Assembly: GCA_041166365.1 (NCBI GenBank)
Contig: JBEEFX010000269.1
Location: 1-31,523, forward strand
DNA length: 31,523 bases
From: DASUCS01 sp041166365
GTDB lineage: Bacteria > Actinomycetota > Acidimicrobiia > Acidimicrobiales > JACDCH01
Reading direction: 5' to 3'
Numbering within the stretch: the first letter of the stretch is position 1; each line of letters opens with the position of its first letter. The notes below the pieces were generated by a model, which worked only from the letters and a program-made list of their open reading frames with translations, searched no databases and was not told the origin of the DNA. Made by a program: the position numbers and the translations under genes. Of the stretch, positions 14,341-22,572 are shown in pieces.

Positions 14341-15678
14341 ATGGTGACCAAGCAGCGGGTGGCCGTCGGCGCGGGAGCGCTGACGATGGTCGCGTTGTGC
14401 TTCGCGAACGCACTGCAACAAGGCATCGATCAGAGCCAGTCGCAAGCCATCGAAAGCCTGAAGTCCGCGTTCGACGTGAGCGACTTCCAGATCGGTCTGA
14501 TGCGTGTCGCCACCGGCCCGGCGGGCGCGCTCGGAGCGCTGTTGGTCGCTCGGCTGTGCCGGGACCGGGCGCGCACGCGCGTGCTCAGCGGGATGTTCGT
14601 GACGTGGTCGGTGATGATGTTCTTCACCGGGTTCGTCGGCGTCTTCCCGCTGTTCGTCCTGATGCGAGCGCTGACCGCGCCGACGGAGGCCACGGACCCG
14701 GCCGCACTCCCCCTGTTGGCTGACTGGTGGCCTGCTGAGCAGCGCGCCGCGAAGGTCAGCATCTTTCAAGCGGGCGCGGGCGCCGGCGCGATCGTGGGCA
14801 TCGTCGGGTCGGGCGTGCTCGTCGACCGGTACGGATGGCAAGCCGCGTTTTGGATGTGGATCCCGATCGGACTGCTCGGCGCGCTGCTGATCCGGGCGCA
14901 GCGCGAGCCGCAGCGCGGCAACCAGGACGTCGCGTTCCGCGACACGCTCGCCGCGCTGGAGGGCGACGCGCTCGAAGAGCACGAGGATGCGGCGGCGGCC
15001 GAGGTGCGAACCGCTGAGCGCCGGGGCCTCGATGCCTGGAAAGAGGTGTTCGCGCTGCGGACCTGGCGTCGAGCCGCCATCGGCATCGGTGTGACGCAGA
15101 TCTTCCTCACCGGCTTGCAGGTCTGGGGGCCGTCGTACTTCAAGCGCACCTTCGGCCTGAGCGGCACGGAGGTCGCCGGACTGACGCCGGTCATCGGCGC
15201 GGGCGCGTTCGTCGGCCTCCTCGCCGGCGGGTTCCTCGCCGACCGGTTGCTGGCTCGAGGCGTCCTGCGAGCGCGGGTCCACGTCACCGTGTGGGCCTAT
15301 CTCGCGGGCGGTGTCGTGCTCGCCGGCGCACTGCTCACCACCCGGCTGGCGATCGCGGCACCGCTGCTGTTCCTCGGCACCGCGTTCACCGCGATCCCGG
15401 CGGGACCGTCCTACGCGTTGCTGCTCGACGTCACTCCCGTCGCCTTGCGCGAGCGAGCTTCGGGCATCTCGAACGTCGTCATGGCGGTGTCGCTGCTCGG
15501 CAGCCCGATCGTCGGTGGGCTGTCGACGTTGTTCGACGACAACCTTCGCATCGCACTGCTCTGCATCACGCCCGTGTACATCGTCGGTGCGCTGCTCATC
15601 GCGTTGTGCTTCCGCACCTATGGTGACGATCTGGCCATGGTCGTCGCGGAAGCTGAGATGGACGCCAAACGGCGATGA
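14341..15678 (+). CDS. Major facilitator superfamily transporter
   Basis: A 445-residue MFS protein with about 12 membrane helices, starting MVTKQRVAVGAGALTMVALC. A longer TTG start at 14311 is open but adds an unlikely N terminus. The loop after helix 2 has ARLCRDRARTRVLSG, the usual MFS motif-A position. The central cytoplasmic loop is long and acidic (GDALEEHEDAAAAEVRTAER). The second half has LLAGGFLADRLL and ERASGISNVVMAVSLLGSPI. The layout resembles spinster/hexuronate-type exporters, but the substrate cannot be named. No SD precedes the start. Its stop overlaps the start of an ABC ATPase gene as ATGA, so the two are made together. Confidence 0.9.
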   Translation: MVTKQRVAVGAGALTMVALCFANALQQGIDQSQSQAIESLKSAFDVSDFQIGLMRVATGPAGALGALLVARLCRDRARTRVLSGMFVTWSVMMFFTGFVGVFPLFVLMRALTAPTEATDPAALPLLADWWPAEQRAAKVSIFQAGAGAGAIVGIVGSGVLVDRYGWQAAFWMWIPIGLLGALLIRAQREPQRGNQDVAFRDTLAALEGDALEEHEDAAAAEVRTAERRGLDAWKEVFALRTWRRAAIGIGVTQIFLTGLQVWGPSYFKRTFGLSGTEVAGLTPVIGAGAFVGLLAGGFLADRLLARGVLRARVHVTVWAYLAGGVVLAGALLTTRLAIAAPLLFLGTAFTAIPAGPSYALLLDVTPVALRERASGISNVVMAVSLLGSPIVGGLSTLFDDNLRIALLCITPVYIVGALLIALCFRTYGDDLAMVVAEAEMDAKRR

Positions 15679-16454
15679 CCGCGCTCGCGCTCACGAACGT
15701 CGGGCTGGTGCGGGGCGAGACCACGATCCTCGACGACATCAACTGGGCCGTCTCCGAAGGCGAGCGTTGGATCCTGCTCGGCGCGAACGGTTCCGGCAAG
15801 ACGTCCCTCATCCGCATCGCGTCGCTCTACCTGCATCCGTCGAGCGGGGAGGTGGACGTGCTCGGGCAACGGCTCGGCCGCGTCGACGTGAGGCGCCATC
15901 GCCGCCGCATCGGCGTCGTGTCGGCATCGTTCGCCGATCTGCTGCGTCCCGGGCTGACCGCCACGGAGATCGTGATGACGGCGAAGTACGCCGCGTTGGA
16001 GCCATGGTGGCACCACTACGAGGACGCGGATCGCGCCCGCGCCGTCGAGCTCCTGTCGCGCTTCGGCTGCGCGGAGCTCGCTGATCACCCGTTCGCCACG
16101 CTGTCGTCGGGTGAACGGCAACGGGTTCAGCTCGCGCGCACGCTGATGACCGACCCAGGGCTGTTGCTGCTGGACGAGCCGACCGCCGGCCTCGACCTCG
16201 GTGGGCGCGAGGACCTCGTGCGGCGCCTGAGCACGCTGGCCGCCGACCCCGCGACGCCCGCGACGGTTCTTGTCACGCACCACGTCGACGAGATCCCGCC
16301 CGGCTACGGCCACGTGCTGCTCCTTCGCGACGGTCGCGTCACCGCCGCGGGCGCCATCGACGACGTGCTGACGTCCTCGGCGCTCTCCGAGTGCTTCGGG
16401 CTCGACGTCACGCTCGAACGCCGCAACGGCCGCTTCTTCGCGTTCGCGGGCTAG
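15675..16454 (+). CDS. ABC ATPase without cognate permease
   Basis: A single 259-residue ABC nucleotide-binding domain. It has Walker A GANGSGKT (36-43), signature LSSGERQR, Walker B LLLLDEP, a D-loop and the switch HHVDE. The sequence around ILLGANGSGKTSLIRIASLY and the closing HHVDEIPPGYGHVLLLRDGR resembles YlmA/ModF-like ATPases, which also lack recognisable membrane partners. The neighbour on the same transcript is an MFS transporter, not an ABC permease. Its ATG overlaps the MFS stop (ATGA, 15675-15678). Its TAG stop overlaps the TAG of the convergent SRPBCC gene in CTAG (16451-16454). It could serve a distant permease or have a non-transport role. Confidence 0.93.
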   Translation: MTALALTNVGLVRGETTILDDINWAVSEGERWILLGANGSGKTSLIRIASLYLHPSSGEVDVLGQRLGRVDVRRHRRRIGVVSASFADLLRPGLTATEIVMTAKYAALEPWWHHYEDADRARAVELLSRFGCAELADHPFATLSSGERQRVQLARTLMTDPGLLLLDEPTAGLDLGGREDLVRRLSTLAADPATPATVLVTHHVDEIPPGYGHVLLLRDGRVTAAGAIDDVLTSSALSECFGLDVTLERRNGRFFAFAG

Positions 16455-16888
16455 TGCTCCAGCAGGGCGAGCAGGCGCGGGCGGGAGCGTTCGATCTCGT
16501 CGGTGAGGAGGCGCTCGACCAGTGGGCCCCACAACCCACCCCCGTAGTGCAGGTGCATCGTCAACCGGCTACCGCCCGCATCACCGTCGCTGACGGTGGC
16601 CTCCAGCAGCCACAGCGAATGCGAGCGGCCATCGCGCTCGTGGCGCTCGAACACGACCGCCTTCGGCTCGTCGTGGCGCGTCCGGACCATACGCAAGCGC
16701 TTGGACCGGGCGAAGGGCCCGAGCCGGCCACGAAGGTCGATCGTCCACGCCGGCCCGTCACCTCCATCGTCGGCGGCAACCGCCCGCGGCACGATGTCGA
16801 GCCATTGCGGATAACGGCTGAGGTCCGCGACCCACTCGAAGAGCTCCTCGCGAGAGCACGGGGCGTCGAGGACGGCGATGACGTCCAT
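16451..16888 (-). CDS. SRPBCC (START-like) family protein
   Basis: A 145-residue helix-grip protein. It begins MDVIAVLDAPCSREELFEWV, followed by DLSRYPQWLDIVPRAV, the usual opening of polyketide-cyclase/START-like domains. The end, LTMHLHYGGGLWGPLVERLL followed by an amphipathic helix, also fits. Such proteins bind hydrophobic ligands in a deep cavity; the ligand is unknown. The ATG at 16888 overlaps the stop of the peptidase gene as ATGA, so translation is coupled to it. The gene ends in a shared CTAG with the convergent ABC gene. Confidence 0.85.
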   Translation of the reverse strand: MDVIAVLDAPCSREELFEWVADLSRYPQWLDIVPRAVAADDGGDGPAWTIDLRGRLGPFARSKRLRMVRTRHDEPKAVVFERHERDGRSHSLWLLEATVSDGDAGGSRLTMHLHYGGGLWGPLVERLLTDEIERSRPRLLALLEH

Positions 16889-18084
16889 CAGGGCTGCTGA
16901 TCCGCGACGAGCAGCAAGGGGTACGGATCGATCGCCGACCCACCTCCGGGGTGCACTTCGAAGTGCAGGTGCGGGCCGTACGCGTCGCCCGTGTGGCCGA
17001 CATAACCGACCAGCCCACCGGCTTCCACGAGTTGACCGGTGCGGAGGTTCGCCGCGTACCGGGAGAGGTGTGCGTAGTAATACGACGTGCCGCTCTCCCC
17101 TTTCAGCCAGAGCTGGGTTCCGCCGAGCAACGAAGCGCTCATCTGTGTGATCACGCCGCGCTCGGCGGCGTAGAGCTCGGTGCCCTCGGCGGCGACGACG
17201 TCGCAGCCTTCGTGGAAGTGCGCGAACTCGGTGCCAGGGAGGCGCGGGTCGCCGAAGTCCTCGGTGAACGTGTGCGGGTCGGCCACGGGGAAGACGAACC
17301 CGTGGATCACGAGTGTGCCGCCGACACTCGACACCGCAAGGTCGAGCTTCGCGTCGAAGAGGTTCACCTCGGCTTGCGCCTCGTCGACCTTCGCCTGGTC
17401 GAGCTGCGACTGCGTCTCGGTCAGCTGCTTGGCCGTTTGTAGCTGGTCGGCCGAGACCTTGCTCTGGAGCTCGCGCACCCGGCTGACCGCGTCGCGGTCG
17501 CGATCGACGATGATGCCGAGCAGCGCCGCTCGTTGTGAGTCGGACTCGGAGGCGATGTCGACGAGGAGGGGCGTGGTGTCGAAGCCGTTGCCGCGCACAT
17601 ACGCGTCCACAGCGCGCGCGGTGAGATCGCGCTTCGCGGCCGCGAGGTCGATCACGGCCTGCCGTGCCGAAGCGGCGAGCTTGCCGACCCGCTCCTGGAG
17701 ACCGCCGAGGTCGACCTGGAGCTGCGTCCGCCGGGTCACCGCCTCCGCGTAGGCCGCCTGCCTGGCGAGGGCCGACGCCCGCGCGCCCCGAAGGTCGACC
17801 CGCACGACGCGCCCGGGCAGCGGTGCGATCCCGTCCGTCGACTCCCGGGGCGGAACGGTGATGGGAACGTCCGGCACGCTCTCGGGCGGCGCATCTCCGC
17901 CGACAGAGGGATCGGGCGTGGTGGTGCTGGTGGTCTCGCCGGCCGTCGTCGTCGTCGTCGTCGTGGTCGTCGAGTCGGTCGGTGGCGTCTGCGCCATGGC
18001 CGGCGACATGGCCGTCGCGGTCCACACGCCGACAAGCGTGACGACAAGCGCGACGACCCATCGGACCCGACCCATGTCCATCAT
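16888..18084 (-). CDS. Secreted M23 family peptidoglycan peptidase with coiled coil
   Basis: A 398-residue exported protein. The signal peptide has VRWVVALVVTLVGV and probable cleavage after AMSPAMA near residue 31. A low-complexity Thr/Pro linker follows, with nine consecutive Thr. A long charged helical region (about 95-265) is likely coiled coil. The C-terminal LytM/M23 domain has HFHEGCDV and HLHFEVHP, giving the HxxxxxD and HxH zinc ligands. It is therefore probably an active zinc endopeptidase acting on cell-wall peptides, or an activator of amidases like EnvC/RipC-type proteins. Starts at 18084, 18081 and 18075 are all ATG. GGAGA directly upstream makes 18081 or 18075 slightly more likely. 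It lies 34 bases after thiQ on the same strand. Confidence 0.92.
   Translation of the reverse strand: MMDMGRVRWVVALVVTLVGVWTATAMSPAMAQTPPTDSTTTTTTTTTAGETTSTTTPDPSVGGDAPPESVPDVPITVPPRESTDGIAPLPGRVVRVDLRGARASALARQAAYAEAVTRRTQLQVDLGGLQERVGKLAASARQAVIDLAAAKRDLTARAVDAYVRGNGFDTTPLLVDIASESDSQRAALLGIIVDRDRDAVSRVRELQSKVSADQLQTAKQLTETQSQLDQAKVDEAQAEVNLFDAKLDLAVSSVGGTLVIHGFVFPVADPHTFTEDFGDPRLPGTEFAHFHEGCDVVAAEGTELYAAERGVITQMSASLLGGTQLWLKGESGTSYYYAHLSRYAANLRTGQLVEAGGLVGYVGHTGDAYGPHLHFEVHPGGGSAIDPYPLLLVADQQP
17944..17970. repeat. Trinucleotide repeat encoding poly-Thr
   Basis: Seven consecutive CGT triplets (17944-17964), one GGT and another CGT read on the minus strand as nine Thr codons (ACG with one ACC). 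The tract is in frame, so slippage by whole triplets would change only linker length in the exported peptidase. Confidence 0.85.
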
Positions 18085-18118
18085 TCTCCATCGGATCGCG
18101 GGGCCCTTCGGTCAAGGC

Positions 18119-19135
18119 CTACCTTCCGGCGACCACCACGGCGCCGTGGTCGAGGGCGACCTGTACCGAGCTGTCCGGGGGCGGGACGGCGCCGGACCGG
18201 TCCGTGACCTCGATCGTCCAGCCGTTCTCGAGCTGCACGGGAACCAGGAAATGGTCGCCGCGGAACGTGGCGCCGTGCGCGATCCCGGCGACGCCACCGG
18301 CTTCGAAACGCAGTCCGTCCGGGCGGATGACCAGTGCCGCGGGGCCGTCGGCCCGGCTCGACTCGAGCGAGCCCCACGGCGACTGGACGGCTCTGTCGCA
18401 CACGTCGACGTCGAACACGTTCCCGAACCCCAGGAACCGCGCCACGAACGCGTCGACCGGACCGCGCCAGACGTCGACCGGCCTGCCGACCTGAGCGACT
18501 CGTCCATCGCGCACGACGACGACCCGATCGGCGAGGGTGAACGCCTCGGCCTGGTCGTGCGTCACGGTGATCGCCGTGATGCCCAATCGCACGAAGAGAT
18601 CGCGCAGCTCGACGGTGAGGCGTTCCCGCAGGGTGCGGTCGAGCGAGCCCAACGGTTCGTCCAGCATCAACAGCCGCGGCCCGGGCGCGAGTGCGCGCGC
18701 CAAGGCCACTCGTTGCTGCTCACCGCCGGAGAGCGATGCCACCGACCGCGGGCCGAAACCGGCCAGGCCGACCAGCTCGAGCACGTCGTCGACGCGCGCC
18801 TTGACCGTGCGCCGGTCGAGCCCCTGCATGCGGGGACCGAACGCGACGTTGCCGGCCACATCTCGATGGGGGAAGAGTGCATAGTCCTGGAACATCAGAC
18901 CGACGGGACGGCGATGCGGGGGCGTCGACGCCACGTTGTCGCCGTCGAGGAGCACGTCGCCCGCGTCGGTGGCGACCAATCCGGCGATGGCCCGCAAGAT
19001 GGTGCTCTTGCCGCAACCGCTCGGGCCGAGCAAGGTGACGACTTCGCCCTCGTCGACGCGGAGGTCGATCCCGTCGACGGCCGTCTTCGCGCCGTACCGC
19101 ACCAGTAGGCCCTCGACCTCGAGCATCGGTGTCAT
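18119..19135 (-). CDS. thiQ: Thiamine ABC transporter ATP-binding protein
   Basis: A 338-residue ABC ATPase with Walker A GPSGCGKST (37-45), Q-loop MFQDYALFPH, signature LSGGEQQR, Walker B LLMLDEP and switch TVTHD. A C-terminal TOBE-like region of about 110 residues follows (LVIRPDGLRFE). That is longer than the compact ThiQ of E. coli and like iron or polyamine importer ATPases. The thiamine assignment comes from context: the same transcript carries a TPP riboswitch, thiamine pyrophosphokinase, a binding protein and a fused permease. The ATG at 19135 overlaps the permease stop (TGATG). The same frame stays open upstream to 20698, but that stretch is inside the permease gene and is not translated as a fusion. 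Confidence 0.92.
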   Translation of the reverse strand: MTPMLEVEGLLVRYGAKTAVDGIDLRVDEGEVVTLLGPSGCGKSTILRAIAGLVATDAGDVLLDGDNVASTPPHRRPVGLMFQDYALFPHRDVAGNVAFGPRMQGLDRRTVKARVDDVLELVGLAGFGPRSVASLSGGEQQRVALARALAPGPRLLMLDEPLGSLDRTLRERLTVELRDLFVRLGITAITVTHDQAEAFTLADRVVVVRDGRVAQVGRPVDVWRGPVDAFVARFLGFGNVFDVDVCDRAVQSPWGSLESSRADGPAALVIRPDGLRFEAGGVAGIAHGATFRGDHFLVPVQLENGWTIEVTDRSGAVPPPDSSVQVALDHGAVVVAGR

Positions 19136-20799
19136 CAGAACTCGCCGAGACCGGGCGTGCGGAAGCGCTCGATCACGACGATCGCCGTCGCGGTGATCGC
19201 CATCAGAATCGTGCTCATCGCCATGGCCGCGCCGAAGTTCGCGGAGCCCGCCTGCGACAGAAACCGGAAGATCGCCACCGGCATCGTCGGGCGATCCGGC
19301 CGCGCGAGGAAGATCGTCGCGCCGAACTCGCCGAGCGAGATGGCGAACGCAAAGCCGGCCGCCACGAGACATGACCGCCGGACGATCGGCACATCGATCT
19401 CTCGCCACACGCGGCTCGGCGATGCGCCGAGCACCGATGCGGCCTCGTGCAATCGATCGTCGATCGAGCGGAGCACGGGCACCAAGATGCGCACGACGAA
19501 CGGGATGGCGACCAAGGCGTGCGCGATCGGGACGATGATCCAGGAGGCCCGCAGATCCAACGGCGGCTGGTCGAGGGTGATGATGAAGCCGAACCCGACG
19601 GTGACGGCCGACGTACCCAGCGGGAGCATGAGCAGGAGGTCGAGCGTTCGCCGTTGACGACCGCGTCTGGCAACGGCGAACGCGGCCATACCTCCGACGA
19701 CGAGTGCGATACCGGTCGCCACGACCGCGAACGACAGAGAGTTTCGGATGGCGTCGAGCGGTGGCACGAACCGCGCGGCGCGCTGCGGCGTCTCGAACAG
19801 CGCCCGGTAGAACGCGAACCCGTAGCCCGACGCCGGGTGCAACGAGCGCTCCACCAACACGAAGATCGGGCCGCCGAGCAGCACGGCCATCACCGCGAGG
19901 TTCCCCCCGAGGAACAGCCGCTCGCCCCGGGTACCGGGTGGACGAGCCACGTCCGTCGCGGCAAGCAGACGCTGTCGCGTGGCGCGGCGCGAACCCGTGG
20001 CGGTGAACAGCAGCAGCAACACCACGACGGCCACGAGCTGCACGAGGGCGAGCACGCTGGCGGTCGGCAGGTCCAGCCGGTCCAGCGTGGCCCGCTTGAT
20101 GGCGACTTCGAGCGTGGCGTAGTGCTGGCCGCCCAAGATCAGCACCACCCCGAACGAGGTGAACGAGAACAGGAACACGATGGCCGTTGCGGACGCGATG
20201 GCGGGGCGCAGCAGCGGCCATGTCACCTCGCGCAGCGCTTGCCACCGGGATGCCCCCAGGGTGCGGGCCGCTTCGTCGAGCGCGGGATCGAGGTGCGCCC
20301 AGAGGCCCCCGACGGTGCGCACGACGACGGCGTAGTTGAAGAATGCATGCGCGAGCAGGATCGCCCAGATCGACCCGTCGAGGTCCACCACGCCGGCGAA
20401 GACACCGCGGGGACCGATGAGTCCGAGGAAGGCAGAGGCGACGACGATCGTGGGCAGGACGAACGGCACCGTGATCGCGGCGCGCAGCAGCGCCTTCCCC
20501 CGGAACCGGAAGCGGGCGATCACGTACGCGCCGGGAAGCGCCAGCACCAGCGTGAGCGCGGTCGACGCCGCCGCCTGCCACACCGTGAACCACACGATGT
20601 TGCGGGTGGTGGTGTCGCCGAGCACTTCGCCGACCACGCCGAGGTCCCAGTGTCCGTCCAGCCGAAGGCCGCGCACCACGATGTGACCGACGGGCCACGC
20701 GAAGAACACCGCGAGGAAGGCGAGGGGCACGCCGACCAGCGCCGCCGCGGCCAGCCCGCGCCTCAGCCGAGGACCGTCGATGTCCAGTCCTTTATCCAT
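19135..20799 (-). CDS. thiP: Thiamine ABC transporter permease, two-domain
   Basis: A 554-residue membrane protein of about 12 helices made of two fused permease domains. Each carries an EAA loop that contacts the ATPase: EAARTLGASRWQALREVTWP in the first half and EAASVLGASPSRVWREIDVP in the second. This duplicated layout is that of ThiP and the related FbpB iron permeases. Substrate assignment rests on the TPP riboswitch operon. The ATG at 20799 lies inside the 3' end of thiB, giving a 37-base overlap. No alternative start further in would keep the first helix intact. It ends in a 1-base overlap with thiQ. Confidence 0.92.
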   Translation of the reverse strand: MDKGLDIDGPRLRRGLAAAALVGVPLAFLAVFFAWPVGHIVVRGLRLDGHWDLGVVGEVLGDTTTRNIVWFTVWQAAASTALTLVLALPGAYVIARFRFRGKALLRAAITVPFVLPTIVVASAFLGLIGPRGVFAGVVDLDGSIWAILLAHAFFNYAVVVRTVGGLWAHLDPALDEAARTLGASRWQALREVTWPLLRPAIASATAIVFLFSFTSFGVVLILGGQHYATLEVAIKRATLDRLDLPTASVLALVQLVAVVVLLLLFTATGSRRATRQRLLAATDVARPPGTRGERLFLGGNLAVMAVLLGGPIFVLVERSLHPASGYGFAFYRALFETPQRAARFVPPLDAIRNSLSFAVVATGIALVVGGMAAFAVARRGRQRRTLDLLLMLPLGTSAVTVGFGFIITLDQPPLDLRASWIIVPIAHALVAIPFVVRILVPVLRSIDDRLHEAASVLGASPSRVWREIDVPIVRRSCLVAAGFAFAISLGEFGATIFLARPDRPTMPVAIFRFLSQAGSANFGAAMAMSTILMAITATAIVVIERFRTPGLGEF

Positions 20800-21797
20800 T
20801 GCTCGCGGTTCTGGCGGATCGTGTCCTGCGGGAGATCGACCGTGTGGGCGGGCTTCGTCGAGTACGTCGTGAACTCGACGGGCAGCGCCGCGTCCGTGCG
20901 CACGGGGTACACGAACATGTTCAGCGGCATGTCCTCTTGGAACGCCTTGGACAGCAGGAAGTCGATGAACTGCCGGGCCGCGCCGGCGTGGGCCGTTCCC
21001 TTGAGGATCCCGGCGAACTCGATCTGCCGGAAGCAGGCATCATCGACGACACCGACGTCGGTGGTCGTCTTGGGCGGTGACGCGAAGACGACATCTGCGG
21101 GCGGGCTCGTGGCGTAGGAGACCACGACCGGCCGAGTCCCCGTGCCACCGGAGCCGAGGGTGAAGTCGCTGTTGTACGCCTGGTCCCAGCCGTCGTCGAC
21201 CTTGACCCCGTTCGCCTTCAACGACCGCCAGTAGTCGAGATAGCCATCCTGTCCGTACTTCGCGACCGTGGCCGCCAGGAACGCGAGCCCCGGGCTCGAC
21301 GTCGCCGGGTTCTCGACCACGACCTTGTCCTTGAACTCGGGCTTCTCGAGGTCGTCCAAGGACACGGGCGCCACCGCGCGCTTGTCGTAGTTGAGGCAGA
21401 CGTCGCTCTCGTCGATGGGCGTGACGCGATGTTGCGCACCGTCGAGGTCGAACGACCGGTCGATCGCGCTCAGGGCCGGCGACGTGTACGGCTCGAACAG
21501 GTCGTTGTCCAGGCCCTTGCTCAAGAGCGTGTTGTCGATGCCGTAGAGCACGTCGCCCTGCGGGTGGTCCTTGGACAGGATCGCCTGGTTCACGACGGCG
21601 CCGGCATCGTCGCCCTTGAGGAGCTGCACCGTGATCCCGGTGCGGTCGGAGAATTCCTTGAGCACGCTGTCGCTCACTGCGAACGATCCGTGCGTCACGA
21701 CCGAGATGGTCTCGCCCTTCGTGCGCGACTCGCCGCCGCCGCTGCATGCGCTCGCAATCAGACCGATCGCGACGACCGCGGTCGCGTATCTACGCAT
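20763..21797 (-). CDS. thiB: Thiamine-binding lipoprotein of ABC importer
   Basis: A 344-residue solute-binding protein. Its lipoprotein signal has the lipobox IASAC with the lipidated Cys at 18, followed by SGGGES. The mature part starts ISVVTHGSFAVSDSVLKEF and includes GDVLYGIDNTLLSKG, TPIDESDVCLNYDK and ENPATSSPGLAFL, close to the ThiB/TbpA family. Thiamine binding is therefore supported by sequence as well as by the riboswitch. A strong SD, AAGGAG (complement of 21804-21809), lies six bases before ATG 21797. It overlaps the pyrophosphokinase gene by 8 bases at its 5' end and the permease by 37 at its 3' end. It is expected to be anchored on the outer face of the cytoplasmic membrane. Confidence 0.95.
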   Translation of the reverse strand: MRRYATAVVAIGLIASACSGGGESRTKGETISVVTHGSFAVSDSVLKEFSDRTGITVQLLKGDDAGAVVNQAILSKDHPQGDVLYGIDNTLLSKGLDNDLFEPYTSPALSAIDRSFDLDGAQHRVTPIDESDVCLNYDKRAVAPVSLDDLEKPEFKDKVVVENPATSSPGLAFLAATVAKYGQDGYLDYWRSLKANGVKVDDGWDQAYNSDFTLGSGGTGTRPVVVSYATSPPADVVFASPPKTTTDVGVVDDACFRQIEFAGILKGTAHAGAARQFIDFLLSKAFQEDMPLNMFVYPVRTDAALPVEFTTYSTKPAHTVDLPQDTIRQNREQWIKDWTSTVLG

Positions 21798-22455
21798 CGT
21801 TGTCTCCTTGTCCTGGGAAGATGGCGAGCAACGTGCCCGCTTCGAGCTGCACGCTTGGGGGGGACGCGTCGACGACGTTGCTCACGCCGCGGCTCGTGCC
21901 TGGGGCCAGCACTTCACGCCGCAGCGGATAGCGCAGGCCTTCGGTCGTGATCCCCGAGGCCGCGCTGCCGATCGGGAGGAGCGTGAGGAGCTCCCCGACC
22001 TCGCCGGGCAGGACAGTGGCCGGATGACCACCGTGCACGACGTGCACGCGTACCGGTCCGTCGAGCGCGGTGATCCGGCACGCGGCGAACTTCGGCGAGG
22101 CGAGCAGCAGCAGGTTCGCCGTCAGATGATCGAGCCGGCCGCCGCCGATGCCCAGTACCACGAGCTCGTCCGCCCCGACACGAAGGGCTTCGTCGAGCGC
22201 GAGCTCGAGGTCAGTCAGGTCCTTGGCCGCGGGGTGTCGTTCGATGCGAACGCCGTCCGACTCCGCCCGGGCCAGTCCTTCCTGCGAGATCGAGTCGAAG
22301 TCGCCGATGGCCACGTCGATGCACAGGCCCATCGCATAGGCGTGGTCGACTCCGGAGTCGGCCGCGATCACGACCGCGTTGGCGGGCAGCGCCAGTGGTG
22401 CGAGCGGGGACGCGCGCTCGCCCCCGGCAACGACGACAACACTTCGGTGGCCCAC
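21790..22455 (-). CDS. Thiamine pyrophosphokinase
   Basis: A 221-residue thiamine pyrophosphokinase. Visible motifs are AADSGVDHA (31-39), GDFDS (51-55), KDLTDLE (78-84) and GGRLDH (105-110), which bind Mg-ATP and thiamine. The C-terminal beta domain contains VSNVVDASPPSV, a variant of the usual SN motif. It transfers pyrophosphate from ATP to thiamine, giving TPP and AMP. The start is GTG at 22455. The SD (GGAGGG) belongs to the 3' strand of the TPP riboswitch just upstream, so translation should drop when TPP binds. It is the first gene of the operon and the binding-protein gene overlaps it by 8 bases, so uptake and activation of thiamine share one switch. Confidence 0.95.
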   Translation of the reverse strand: MGHRSVVVVAGGERASPLAPLALPANAVVIAADSGVDHAYAMGLCIDVAIGDFDSISQEGLARAESDGVRIERHPAAKDLTDLELALDEALRVGADELVVLGIGGGRLDHLTANLLLLASPKFAACRITALDGPVRVHVVHGGHPATVLPGEVGELLTLLPIGSAASGITTEGLRYPLRREVLAPGTSRGVSNVVDASPPSVQLEAGTLLAIFPGQGDNDA

Positions 22456-22460
22456 GTACT

Positions 22461-22549
22461 GCTCCCTCCGCTGGCATTACCCAGTTCAGGTTCCGTGGGT
22501 CGGTGACGCCTTGTGGCCACCCTCTCAGCCCGGCTGTCCCGAGCTCCCC
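22461..22549 (-). ncRNA. TPP riboswitch (THI element)
   Basis: Read on the minus strand, this leader has every conserved block of the TPP aptamer. GGGACAGCCGGGCUGAGAGG contains the CUGAGA thiamine-binding turn. GGUGGCCACAAGGCGUCACC forms the optional P3 arm. GGAACCUGAACUGGGUAAUG is followed by CCAGCGGAGGGAGC, the pyrophosphate-binding arm and closing strand. The GAGC of the closing strand can pair with GCUC at the 5' side (P1). The SD of the first gene, GGAGGG, lies within this closing strand and 8 bases from its GTG start. Ligand binding should therefore hide the SD and block translation. I see no terminator stem with a U-run, so translational control is more likely than transcriptional. Confidence 0.97.
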
Positions 22550-22566
22550 ATGTAGTTGGTGACCCG

Positions 22567-22572
22567 ATCGTA
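22567..22572 (-). promoter_or_regulatory. Candidate -10 box of thiamine operon
   Basis: TACGAT on the minus strand would place the transcript start near 22560, about 10 bases before the aptamer. It sits in the loop of an inverted repeat with arms 22558-22567 and 22575-22583 (one unpaired base). A -35 around 22590-22596 is weak. Confidence 0.45.

Noticed and set aside
16451..18115. 554-residue frame combining SRPBCC with upstream sequence
   Set aside because: The upstream part is a shadow of the M23 peptidase gene. The SRPBCC domain starts cleanly at ATG 16888.
18119..20698. Apparent 859-residue fusion ending in ThiQ
   Set aside because: Only the last 338 codons encode the ATPase. The rest is an out-of-frame reading of the permease gene, which has clear EAA loops in its own frame.
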